A stretch of DNA of 64,000 nt, from NCBI GenBank assembly GCA_014656015.1, contig BNBP01000011.1:78520-142519 (forward strand), in the 5' to 3' direction. Shown here piece after piece: positions 34,128 to 42,135 of this stretch (its first letter is position 1; each line of letters begins with the position of its first letter). The DNA comes from Streptomyces griseoaurantiacus. Its GTDB lineage: Bacteria > Actinomycetota > Actinomycetes > Streptomycetales > Streptomycetaceae. The notes beneath the pieces were generated by a model that ran no database searches, had not been told where the DNA came from, and worked only from the letters and a program-made list of their open reading frames with translations. Position numbers and translations under genes: made by a program.

Positions 34128-34987
34128 GCGTGCCCCGGGACCGTCCACGCGGGGCGTGGCGGAACGCGGACCGCGACGGCCGGGTGACGGTCGGCCGCGC
34201 GGCGCCGACGGCCACCGCGGTCCCGCGGCGCGGGCGATGGCCGTCGCCTCCCTGCCCACGGGAGGCGGTTCCTGGGCGGCCGGTGCGCCGGGCGCGTGCG
34301 GCCGCCCACCCACCGTCCTGCACCGGGGGCCGGCGCACCAGACCCGATCCGGCCTGTGCGTCCGGCATTTTCCGGGGGCCGTGGCGCGCGCTCGCGCAGG
34401 TCACGGACGGGGGCCCGGCACATGCCGGAAGGCGGGGGGCCGCGAGCAGGAACATCGGGGGCGCCCGGCGGTGGCCGGTCCTGCCGTCCGGGGGCGTCGG
34501 GCCTGCCGGGTCGTGCGCGCCGGCGGGATCCCGCGGACGGCCCGCGCCCGGAGGCACAAGCGGAAGGGGCCGCCGTGGGCGGGCCGTGCGGGTCACACGC
34601 TGACGACCGTCAGTCTCGCATCCGCCGCCTTCCGTGTCGCGCCGGAGCGGGCCGGCCTCCGTCCGGCCCCTTCCCCGCCCGGGCCGGGTGCCCCGGCGGC
34701 CCGGGCACCCGGCCCGGGCCGAGGGGCACGCCGGGTGCCTCGCGGCCGCCGTCCGGCGGGTCGGCGTGCCGGAAGCGGGCGGTGGTTGCGAAGCGGTGGC
34801 GCCGGATCGCTCCCGAGATGCGAAAAGGGGGTGTTTGGCGGCAGAGTGGCAGGGCAAGCGGAATTTCGTGCTTCGGACCGGAGGCGCGCCAGCGGGAGCG
34901 GTACATCGGCTCTGCCGGACATCCGGTGAACCGAGCGGTCCGCCTCCCGCGGTCATCCCTGACAGCATCGTGGAGGAGCTGTTCCGC
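34128..34987. other. 860-bp region without a convincing gene
   Basis: Open frames here (for example 34130-34603 and 34156-34929) are arginine/proline/glycine-rich with no motif and no Shine-Dalgarno, so I treat them as non-coding. The region is the long upstream zone of a sigma factor gene and contains the promoter candidate at 34833. A transcribed RNA or a diverged gene cannot be excluded. Confidence 0.5.
34833..34857 (+). promoter_or_regulatory. Weak SigB-type promoter candidate
   Basis: GTTT (34833-34836), a 15-nt spacer and GGGCAA (34852-34857) resemble GNNT-N14/16-GGGTAC with two mismatches in the -10. It is 130 bp upstream of the sigma gene. Confidence 0.3.
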
Positions 34988-35851
34988 ATGCTCACTGACA
35001 CCCCCACAAGCCGTCCCGGCGCCCCCGCTCGTCCCACCACCCGTGGACCGCGAGCGCACGACGACGCGCCCGACACGGCTTCGGACTTCGCCCGGCTCGC
35101 CGCCCTGGAGGACGGCCCCGAGCGCGAGGCGCTGCGCGACGAGCTGGTGACGGCCTGGCTGCCCATGGCCCACCGGATCGCGGGCCGCTTCCGCGACCGC
35201 GGTGAATCGCTCGAGGACCTGCGCCAGGTCGCGGCACTGGGCCTGGTCAAGGCGATCGACCGGTACGACTGCGAGCGCGGCGCGTTCGAGAGCTACGCCG
35301 TGCCCACCATCACCGGCGAGATCAAGCGCCACTTCCGTGACCGCATGTGGGCCCTGCGGGTGCCCCGGCGGGTGCAGGAGCTGCGCAACAAGGTGCGCGT
35401 CGCCCGCCGTGAACTGATGCAGAGTCCCGGCTCCCCCGAGCCGTCCGCCGCCGACGTCGCCCGGCACACCGGGCTGACCGAGGAGGAGGTCGGCACCGGG
35501 ATGGAGGCGCTGGAGAGCTTCAGCACCCTGTCGCTGGACGCGGCCATGTCCGCCGACGACGACGCCTACAGCCTGGCCGACACCCTCGGGGTGGCGGAGG
35601 CGAGCTACGACGTCGTTGTCGACCGCGAGGCCGCGAAGGAGGGGCTGCGGCGCCTGCCCGAGCGGGAGCGGGCCATCCTGTACATGCGGTTCTTCCAGGA
35701 CATGACGCAGAACCGCATCGCGGACCGGCTCGGCATCTCGCAGATGCACGTCTCCCGGCTGATCAGCCGCAGTTGCGCGCGGGTGCGCGAGGAGGCCATC
35801 GGACGCGCCGGCGACCGCCGCGACCGCTCCGGGCGCCCGGACGCCGGGTGA
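34988..35851 (+). CDS. SigB/SigF/SigG-family RNA polymerase sigma factor
   Basis: 287 residues. Region 2 (about 45-120) has LPMAHRIAGRFRDRGESLEDL, RQVAALGLVKAIDRYD and the -10-reading PTITGEIKRHFRD. Region 3 follows, and region 4 (about 215-270) has LPERERAILYMRFFQDMTQ, RIADRLGISQMHVSRLISR. Length and motifs are those of the alternative stress/sporulation sigma factors controlled by RsbW-type anti-sigma kinases. ATG 34988 has GGAGGAG nine bases upstream. No anti-sigma gene is adjacent. The N-terminal 35 residues are Pro/Ala-rich and probably disordered. Confidence 0.92.
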   Translation: MLTDTPTSRPGAPARPTTRGPRAHDDAPDTASDFARLAALEDGPEREALRDELVTAWLPMAHRIAGRFRDRGESLEDLRQVAALGLVKAIDRYDCERGAFESYAVPTITGEIKRHFRDRMWALRVPRRVQELRNKVRVARRELMQSPGSPEPSAADVARHTGLTEEEVGTGMEALESFSTLSLDAAMSADDDAYSLADTLGVAEASYDVVVDREAAKEGLRRLPERERAILYMRFFQDMTQNRIADRLGISQMHVSRLISRSCARVREEAIGRAGDRRDRSGRPDAG

Positions 35852-36008
35852 CCGCACGGCACGCGTCCCCATGGCGCCGCCGCCCCTGACGCTCCCCGCC
35901 CCGCGCACCCCGTTCCTGTTTCCGCGGCTTCACCCGTGTCCCGTTCCCCTCCCCCCTCCCGGTCCGCTCGGCCGCCGACGGACTCACCTCCGTGACCAAG
36001 GAGTGCAC

Positions 36009-36308
36009 ATGCTGATGCCCCACCCCGCGACGCTCCACAAGCTCGTCGAGGAGTACCAGGCGCTGGCCGCCCTGGAGTCCGCCGAAGGCGTCACCAAGTC
36101 CGGTCAGCGGGCTCAGGACCTCGCATACACCCTGTGCGTGTCGACCGGCACGCGTGACGTCCAGCAGGCCCTGGACTACGCGCGGCAGTACCTCGCCGCC
36201 GCCGGCGAGCAGGTGGTTCCGGCCGTCGTACCGCTGCACGCGCGCCCCGCCGTGCGGCGGGAGACGGCACGGTCCCTGCGGGAGCCCGCCGAGGGTGTCG
36301 GTTTCTGA
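36009..36308 (+). CDS. DUF5133 domain protein
   Basis: 99 residues from ATG 36009 with AAGGAG five bases upstream. The sequence MLMPHPATLHKLVEEYQALA, DLAYTLCVSTGTRDVQQALDYARQYLA matches the small Streptomyces DUF5133 family. Some members lie beside sigma factor or antibiotic regulators; function is unknown. It follows the sigma gene by 157 bp on the same strand. Confidence 0.75.
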   Translation: MLMPHPATLHKLVEEYQALAALESAEGVTKSGQRAQDLAYTLCVSTGTRDVQQALDYARQYLAAAGEQVVPAVVPLHARPAVRRETARSLREPAEGVGF

Positions 36309-36370
36309 CTCCGGTCACGGCGAAGGAGCGGCCCGTCGCGGGGCGAGCGGCGGTGGGCCCTCTCGTTACA

Positions 36371-36398
36371 GCCCCCGGCAGGCGGGCACCCGGGGGGC
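36371..36398 (+). terminator. Hairpin after the DUF5133 gene
   Basis: GCCCCCGG (36371-36378) pairs with CCGGGGGGC (36390-36398) with one bulged base, loop 11 nt. Confidence 0.4.
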
Positions 36399-36458
36399 AG
36401 TCGGGGCGCGGCCCCCGCGGCCGGCCCCGAGTCCGTCCGGGCAGGAAGAGGAGACATC

Positions 36459-36674
36459 ATGACGACGTCACAACCCGATCCGTCCCAGCCCTCCGGTCCG
36501 ACCGGCGAGCGCGCCACTCCGGACGACCTGCTGCACGCCCGTTCCGACGCCGAGGTCTCCCCCGAGGACGTGGTGCTCGCCTCCGGGAAGGACCTCACCC
36601 CGGACAACCTGGAATGGGCCAGGCGCAAGCTCGCCGCGGAGGGTCCGGCCGCGCTGGACAAGCTCCTTCCCTGA
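36459..36674 (+). CDS. Small hypothetical protein (71 aa)
   Basis: 71 residues from ATG 36459 with a strong GAGGAG. The N-terminal 25 residues are Pro/Ser/Thr-rich. The rest contains two predicted helices in VSPEDVVLASGKDLTPDNLEW, ARRKLAAEGPAALDKLL. The short acidic layout resembles small regulatory or stress proteins, but no family is recognised. It lies between DUF5133 and the binding-protein gene. Confidence 0.6.
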   Translation: MTTSQPDPSQPSGPTGERATPDDLLHARSDAEVSPEDVVLASGKDLTPDNLEWARRKLAAEGPAALDKLLP

Positions 36675-36752
36675 CGACCTCCGCGTCCCCGCGGTTCCCC
36701 GCGTTCCCCCGCCGGAGCGCGGGGAACTGACGCGAGCAACCGGCAACGAACG

Positions 36753-36772
36753 GGTACCTGTCCACTGGTACC
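36753..36772. repeat. GGTACC pair, 8 bp apart
   Basis: GGTACC at 36753-36758 and 36767-36772, each self-complementary, flank TGTCCACT. A TTGACT box at 36775-36780 follows. This 229-bp gap precedes the sugar-binding lipoprotein gene, so the pair may be an operator. Confidence 0.4.
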
Positions 36773-36903
36773 GCTTGACTACCACCTGTCACACACGATT
36801 GGCTCCGGGCGAGCGAACGCCCGGAGGACCGGTTCACACCTCGTGAGGTCACCGGCGTCGCCGCCCCCTCAGGCTCGGCCGCACAGCGAGGTGCCGCACC
36901 ACC

Positions 36904-37923
36904 ATGAACACTCCCGCCCCGCCCCGTCGTTCTCCCGGGCCGGTACGCCGCGCCACCCTCGCCGCCCTCGCCGCCGGAGCGGCCGCCCTGCTCCTGGCGG
37001 CCTGCTCGGCCGGCCCGGACGCGGGGGTGGAGACCGACACGGCGGCCGGGACCGGCGGCGGGCGGACCCGGATCGCCCTGATCACGCACGGCGCGAAGGA
37101 CGACGCCTTCTGGGAGCTGGTGCGCGCGGGCGCCGACGCCGCCGCCGCGAAGGACCGCGTCGACCTGACGTACGCCGGCGATCCGGACCCCGCCGCGCAG
37201 GCGGATCTGGTCCGGGACGCCGTACGGGACCGGGTGGACGGCATCGCGGTCACCCTGGCCAAGCCCGAGGCCATGCGCGCCGCGGTCGCCGAGGCGCGGT
37301 CGGCCAAGATCCCGGTGGTCGGCCTCAATTCCGGCATCGACGCCTGGCGGGCGGACGGTCTGCTGGAGTACTACGGCCAGGACGAGAGCGTCGCGGGCCG
37401 CTCCGTCGGCGACAAGCTGGACGACCTCAAGGCCGAGCACGCCCTGTGCGTCATCCACGAGCAGGGCAACGTGGCGCTGGAGGCGCGCTGCGCCGGGGTG
37501 AAGAAGGCGTTCGAGGGACGCACGGACATCCTGTACGTGGACGGCACCGATCTCACGGCGATGACCGCCGTCCTCACCTCCCGGCTGCGCCAGGACCCGA
37601 CGATCGACGAAGTCGTCACCAACGGTGCCCAGTTCGCCCTCGCCTCCGTCAAGGCCGCCAAGGCGGCGGGCAGTCACGCCCAGGTCTCCACGTTCGACCT
37701 GAACAAGAGCCTGGTGAAGGCGGTGGAGCGGGGAGAGGTGCGGTTCGCCGTCGACCAGCAGCCCTATCTGCAGGGCTATCTCGCCGTGGACGGGCTGTGG
37801 CTGTACCGCACCAACGGCAACATCAGCGGCGGCGGCACGGCCCCGGTGCTCACCGGGCCCGCCTTCGTGACCAAGCAGAACATCGCCTCGGTCGCCAAGT
37901 ACGCGGCGGACGGCACCCGTTGA
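36904..37923 (+). CDS. Orphan sugar-type substrate-binding lipoprotein
   Basis: 339 residues. A lipoprotein signal with lipobox LLAAC places lipidated Cys near residue 34. The mature protein is a periplasmic-binding type I fold (Peripla_BP_4). It begins RIALITHGAKDDAFWELVRAG and continues with PVVGLNSGIDAW, DEVVTNGAQFALASVKAAK and the C-terminal DQQPYLQGYLAVDGLWLY. Relatives bind ribose, xylose or similar ligands for ABC importers or present them to sensor kinases. No ABC ATPase or permease lies nearby. The next gene is the sensor kinase of a conservon, suggesting a signalling rather than transport role (inference). Confidence 0.85.
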   Translation: MNTPAPPRRSPGPVRRATLAALAAGAAALLLAACSAGPDAGVETDTAAGTGGGRTRIALITHGAKDDAFWELVRAGADAAAAKDRVDLTYAGDPDPAAQADLVRDAVRDRVDGIAVTLAKPEAMRAAVAEARSAKIPVVGLNSGIDAWRADGLLEYYGQDESVAGRSVGDKLDDLKAEHALCVIHEQGNVALEARCAGVKKAFEGRTDILYVDGTDLTAMTAVLTSRLRQDPTIDEVVTNGAQFALASVKAAKAAGSHAQVSTFDLNKSLVKAVERGEVRFAVDQQPYLQGYLAVDGLWLYRTNGNISGGGTAPVLTGPAFVTKQNIASVAKYAADGTR

Positions 37924-37950
37924 CCCGGCGGTCCCGCGCGCGGCCGGCCT

Positions 37951-37981
37951 GCACCGCGACTCACGGTGCGTAGGAGCACCG
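37951..37981 (+). promoter_or_regulatory. Alternating inverted repeats GCACCG/CGGTGC/GCACCG
   Basis: GCACCG (37951-37956), CGGTGC (37964-37969) and GCACCG (37976-37981) allow two mutually exclusive hairpins. They are followed by TAGCAT (37989-37994), a possible -10. The rest of the 246-bp gap to cvnA (38000-38160) is strikingly C-rich and G-poor. Confidence 0.35.
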
Positions 37982-38169
37982 GTACGGATAGCATCGGCGC
38001 ACCCCGCCCGCGCGCGGGACGCCCGCGCCCACCCCCGCGCGCCCGTCCCCGCCGCCCGCACCGCGCTGCCCGGCGGCCGCCACCCCGCACCGCCCTCGTT
38101 CCCGTCCGCTCCCGTTCCGCTCCGCTCCGTGTCCGCCCCCTGCTTCCCGCTGCTCCCCCTAGGACGACG

Positions 38170-40581
38170 ATGTCTGCACGGACAGCCGCCCGACGCCGGC
38201 TCGGTTCCATACGTCTCTCGCTGATCCTGCTCGCCCTCGTGCCCAGCGTGACGCTCGCCGCGATCTGGGGCGTGACGACGACGCAGATGTTCGCCGAGGG
38301 GCTGCGGCTGCGGCACCAGACGGAACTCAGCCGGTCGACCGGGGCGATGGGCACCGACGCCACGCTGGCGCTGCAGCGGGAACGCGGCCTGTCCGCCGCC
38401 TGGCTGGCCTCCCCGCACGGCTCCCGCGCCGCCCTGGACGCCCAGCGCCGTACGACGGACGCGGCTCTGGCCAAGCTGCAGGGGCGCTCGGCGGCGGTCC
38501 GCAGCGCCCCCACGCGGATCTCGGAGCGGATGTACTCCGTCATCGCCTCGACCAAGAGCCTGGAGTACTACCGCGGTCAGGTGGACCGCCTCACCGACAT
38601 CACCGCGGACCAGGTGCTCGACCAGTACACCTCGATCATCGACGACCAGATCCAGGCCTTCCAGGAGCTCTCCCAGGTCGACGACGGCGACCTCACCTCG
38701 CAGGCCGGCCCGCTGCTGGCGCTGGAGCACGCCGCGGAACTGGTCTCGCAGGAGGACGCGCAGCTCACCCTCGCCTGGCCCTCGGGCAGGCTGGACGACG
38801 CGGCGTGGACGGATTTCACGCAACTGGTCGGCGCGCAGCGGTGGGTGGTGCGCGACCAGGTCCTGCCCTCGCTGCGCGGGGACGCCAAGGCCCGCGCCGA
38901 ACAGGTCATGCAGGGCCCGGACTGGGCGACCCTGCGGCACGTCGAGGACCAGGTGTTCCAGGCGGGAGTCACCGGCCGTACGGCGCACCGCGAGGTCCTG
39001 CTGCCGGACACCCACCAGCGGTGGGACGAGGCGCTGGACCGGCTGTCCGCCCAGTACGCCGACCTGATCCGGCAGCAGACCGCCCAACTGCTCGACCGCA
39101 GCGCGGACAAGGCCGACTCGCTGCTCGCCAAGGCGGGCTGGCTGAGCGCCGGCGGGCTGCTCGCCCTGCTGGTCTGCGTCGTCCTGTCCTGGCGCATCAC
39201 CCGCTCGCTCTCCCGGCGACTGCGCGGGCTGCGCGAGGCCACCCTCAGCCTCGCGCAGCGGCGGCTGCCCGACGTGGTGGCCCGGCTGGACCGGGGCGAG
39301 AAGGTGGACGTCGACGAGGCCACCCCGCCGCTGGACTACGGGCACGACGAACTCGGTCAGGTGGCACAGGCGTTCAACACCGCGCAGCGCACGGCCGTGC
39401 ACACCGCGGTGGAACTCGCCGACACCCGGCGCGGCTTCCAGAAGGTCATCCTGGGCATCGCCCGGCAGAGCCAGAACCTGGTCAACCTCCAGCTCAGCAA
39501 GCTCGACGCGCTGGAGCGCGAGCACGAGGACCCCAAGGTGCTCGCCGGGCTGTACGCGCTGGACTCCAACGCCAGCCAGCTGCGCCGGTACGAGGAGAAC
39601 CTCGTGATCATCAGCGGCGAGCAGCCGCGCCGGAGCTGGACCGAGCCGGTGGCCCTGATCGACATCCTGCGCAGCGCCGTGGGCGAGGTTGCCCAGTACC
39701 AGCGGGTGGAGGTGCTGGCCGACGAGGAGGTGTGGCTGGCGCCGCCCGCGGTGGCCGACGTGATCCATCTGCTCGCCGAGCTGATCGACAACGCGACCGC
39801 GTACTCGCCCGCGCCGAGCCCGGTGGGGGTGCGGGCGGCGACGGTCGCCAAGGGGCTGGCGATCGAGATCGAGGACCGCGGGCTCGGCATGTCCGAGGAG
39901 GAGTACGAGGCGTTCAACGCGCAGTTGGCCGAGGCGCCGCAGTTCGACGTGGTGGCGCTCGCCGACGACCTGCGGCTCGGCATGTTCGTCGTCGCCCGGC
40001 TCGCCGTCCGGCACGGGGTCGGCGTCACGCTGCGGTCCTCCCCGTACGGCGGGACGACGGCGATCGTGCTGGTACCGGAGGAGATCGTGGTGCGTGACAG
40101 GGGCGGGCCGCCGAAGGAGGCGTCCGCCGCCGACGCGGACACGACGGCCCCCGGCGGCGCGGACACCGCGGCCGGGGAGCCGGAGGACGGCGGCTTCGCG
40201 ACCGCCCTCACCGGTCAGGAAGGGCGGTCGGCACAGACGCCTCCGGACAAAGGCCGTCCCGCCCCGCTGCCCCGGCGGGTGCCGCAGACCAGTCTGGCCG
40301 CCGAACTGCTGGCCGACCCCCCGGAGGGGGACGGGACTCCCGCCGACGACGAGTTCAGCGCCGAGGAGGCGGCGGCCTCCCTCGCCGGCTTCCAGCGCGG
40401 CACCCGTGCGGCCCTCGCCGAGGGACCACCGGCCGGCGAGCCGCTCCACGAGGCGGACGGTGACGGGGCCGACGGTGACGGGGCGGTGGACGACCGCCCC
40501 CTCCCGGTCCGCGTCCCCGACGCCCGGGAGCCGGACGACGGGGAGAACGGTGAGGGGAAGGCCGCGTCCGGAGAACCGTAG
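38170..40581 (+). CDS. cvnA: Conservon sensor kinase-like protein with NIT domain (CvnA)
   Basis: 803 residues. TM1 is at about 14-36. An extracellular nitrate/nitrite-sensing (NIT)-like domain spans about 55-310 (LALQRERGLSAAWLASP). TM2 is near 320-340, then HAMP, a dimerisation helix pair (about 430-490) and an ATPase domain (about 515-640). The ATPase has the N-box HLLAELIDNATAYSP and G-box EDRGLGMS. The tail of 160 residues is acidic and disordered. At the place where CvnA proteins carry L-D-H, this one has L464-D465-S466, so the usual phosphoacceptor His is absent. First gene of the cvnABCD operon, signalling at the membrane through the small GTPase. Confidence 0.88.
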   Translation: MSARTAARRRLGSIRLSLILLALVPSVTLAAIWGVTTTQMFAEGLRLRHQTELSRSTGAMGTDATLALQRERGLSAAWLASPHGSRAALDAQRRTTDAALAKLQGRSAAVRSAPTRISERMYSVIASTKSLEYYRGQVDRLTDITADQVLDQYTSIIDDQIQAFQELSQVDDGDLTSQAGPLLALEHAAELVSQEDAQLTLAWPSGRLDDAAWTDFTQLVGAQRWVVRDQVLPSLRGDAKARAEQVMQGPDWATLRHVEDQVFQAGVTGRTAHREVLLPDTHQRWDEALDRLSAQYADLIRQQTAQLLDRSADKADSLLAKAGWLSAGGLLALLVCVVLSWRITRSLSRRLRGLREATLSLAQRRLPDVVARLDRGEKVDVDEATPPLDYGHDELGQVAQAFNTAQRTAVHTAVELADTRRGFQKVILGIARQSQNLVNLQLSKLDALEREHEDPKVLAGLYALDSNASQLRRYEENLVIISGEQPRRSWTEPVALIDILRSAVGEVAQYQRVEVLADEEVWLAPPAVADVIHLLAELIDNATAYSPAPSPVGVRAATVAKGLAIEIEDRGLGMSEEEYEAFNAQLAEAPQFDVVALADDLRLGMFVVARLAVRHGVGVTLRSSPYGGTTAIVLVPEEIVVRDRGGPPKEASAADADTTAPGGADTAAGEPEDGGFATALTGQEGRSAQTPPDKGRPAPLPRRVPQTSLAAELLADPPEGDGTPADDEFSAEEAAASLAGFQRGTRAALAEGPPAGEPLHEADGDGADGDGAVDDRPLPVRVPDAREPDDGENGEGKAASGEP

Positions 40582-40711
40582 ATCCATCGCACCGCGGCGG
40601 CGCGGCACGACAGCACCGCGGCACCCGACCGTCCGGCCCCACCCGGCTCTGTATCCCTCCCCCCGCCCAGCCCTGCTCCTCCCGCCGAAACCGCTCATGA
40701 AGGACGAAGAC

Positions 40712-41143
40712 ATGACACGCCCCGCCCCCGCCACGCACAGCAAGCTCGACCAGTTGCTCACCTCCATGGTGGAGCGCGTCGCGGACGTCAACCACGCCGT
40801 CGTGCTCTCCGAGGACGGACTGGTGGTCAGCAAGTCCACCGCGTTCGTGCGCGACGACGCCGAGCGGCTCGCGGCCACCGCCTCCGGTCTGATGAGCCTG
40901 AGCCGGGGCGCCAGCATGGACTTCCGCGGCGGTCCGGTGCGCCAGGCGCTGATCGAGATGGCCCACAGCTACCTGATCATCACCGCCGCGGGACCCGGCG
41001 CCCATCTCGCCGTGCTCACGCACAAGGGCGCCGATGTGGGCGTGGTCGCGTACCAGATGAACATGCTGGTGAAGAAGATCGGCGAGCACCTCAGCGCGGC
41101 CCCGCGCAGCACCGCCGGCCCCGCGGCCGACAGCGGCGAGTGA
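40712..41143 (+). CDS. cvnB: Roadblock/LC7 protein (CvnB)
   Basis: 143 residues from ATG 40712 (AAGGACG upstream); ATG 40697 adds five residues. The roadblock/LC7 fold is clear in LDQLLTSMVERVADVNHAVV, LSEDGLVVSKSTAF and GAHLAVLTHKGADVGVVAYQM. Roadblock proteins in conservons act with the GTPase, comparable to MglB with MglA, as GAP or scaffold. Second gene of the conservon, separated from the DUF742 gene by one base. Confidence 0.92.
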   Translation: MTRPAPATHSKLDQLLTSMVERVADVNHAVVLSEDGLVVSKSTAFVRDDAERLAATASGLMSLSRGASMDFRGGPVRQALIEMAHSYLIITAAGPGAHLAVLTHKGADVGVVAYQMNMLVKKIGEHLSAAPRSTAGPAADSGE

Positions 41144-41144
41144 G

Positions 41145-41501
41145 GTGAGCCAGGGCGACGCGGCGGGCCGTCTGGTACGGCCGTTCACGCTGACCGGCGG
41201 CCGTACCCGGCCCAGCCGCGCCGACTTCACCCTGATCACCACGGTGACGGCGGTGCACCCGCAGCCCGCGAGGGCGCCGCGGCCGCAGCCGGAGCACGCC
41301 CGGATACTGCGGCTGTGCGCCCGGCCCGTCGTGGTCGCGGAACTCGCCACCGCGCTGGACCTGCCCGTCAGCGTGGTCGCGATCCTGCTCTGCGATCTGC
41401 TGGAGGCGGGCCGGATCACCGTGCACCCGCCGCGTCCCGTCACCCGTACCCCGGACCTGGACCTGCTGCAGAAAGTGAGGGACGGCCTTGGCCGGCTCTG
41501 A
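41145..41501 (+). CDS. cvnC: DUF742 protein (CvnC)
   Basis: 118 residues from GTG 41145, immediately after the cvnB stop. It shows the DUF742 pattern: LVRPFTLTGGRTRPSRADFTL, VVVAELATALDLPVSVVAILL, CDLLEAGRITVHPP. The central helices resemble a winged helix, but DNA binding is unproven. In conservons it associates with the kinase-roadblock-GTPase complex. It overlaps the GTPase gene by 14 bp. Confidence 0.92.
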   Translation: MSQGDAAGRLVRPFTLTGGRTRPSRADFTLITTVTAVHPQPARAPRPQPEHARILRLCARPVVVAELATALDLPVSVVAILLCDLLEAGRITVHPPRPVTRTPDLDLLQKVRDGLGRL

Positions 41502-42081
41502 CCGCACCGCTCCCGTCGTCGCTCCGCCCGACACGGTCAAGATCCTCGTCGCCGGCGGTTTCGGCGTCGGAAAGACCACGATGGTCGGCTCGGTGAGCGA
41601 GATCGTGCCCCTGCGCACCGAGGAACTGCTGACCTCCGCGGGGCTGGGGGTCGACGACCTGGAGGGGATCGAGGAGAAACGTGTCACCACCGTGGCCCTG
41701 GACTTCGGGCGCATCACCATCAGCGAGGAGCTGGTGCTGTACCTGTTCGGCACGCCGGGACAGCAGCGCTTCTGGTTCATGTGGAACGACCTGGCCATCG
41801 GCGCGCTCGGGGCGGTGGTGCTCATCGACGTGCGCCGCCCCGACACGAGCTTCGCGGCGATCGACTTCTTCGAGCGTCGGCGCATCCCGTTCGTCGTCGG
41901 CGTGAACGGCTTCCACGGGAAGCACCCGTACGGGGCGGAGGAGGTGCGGGAGTCGCTGGCACTGCCGAAGGACGTGCCGGTGCTGTTGTGCGACGCGCGG
42001 GAGCGGGGCTCCTGCCGGGACGTGCTGATCGCCCTGGTGGACCGGGTCATCGCGGAGTCCGCGCGGTCCGAGGCCGGGTAG
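41488..42081 (+). CDS. cvnD: Conservon GTP-binding protein (CvnD)
   Basis: 197 residues. Its P-loop GGFGVGKT is at about 23-30, the switch-II motif is GTPGQQRF instead of DTAGQ, and the base-recognition strand ends VVGVNGF. These are the normal features of MglA-like CvnD GTPases. The start is TTG 41488, inside cvnC, with GAGGGA upstream; no ATG or GTG gives a full P-loop domain. Overlapping starts indicate translational coupling of cvnC and cvnD. No cytochrome P450 gene follows, unlike some conservons. Confidence 0.92.
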   Translation: MAGSDRTAPVVAPPDTVKILVAGGFGVGKTTMVGSVSEIVPLRTEELLTSAGLGVDDLEGIEEKRVTTVALDFGRITISEELVLYLFGTPGQQRFWFMWNDLAIGALGAVVLIDVRRPDTSFAAIDFFERRRIPFVVGVNGFHGKHPYGAEEVRESLALPKDVPVLLCDARERGSCRDVLIALVDRVIAESARSEAG

Positions 42082-42135
42082 CCCGCGCCGCGGAACGGGC
42101 CGCCCCGCGCTGCCGGGCCGCGCGACCGCCTCCCG

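Noticed and set aside
34156..34929. 257-codon frame before the sigma gene
   Set aside because: Arg/Gly/Pro-rich, no Shine-Dalgarno, no motif; overlaps other equally poor frames.
36752..36757. GGGTAC as a SigB-type promoter before the lipoprotein gene
   Set aside because: No GNNT at the required distance; it is better explained as part of the GGTACC pair.
36595..40917. 1440-codon minus-strand frame opposite the lipoprotein and cvnA
   Set aside because: No recognisable domain; the plus strand carries clear lipoprotein and kinase motifs, so this is a shadow frame.
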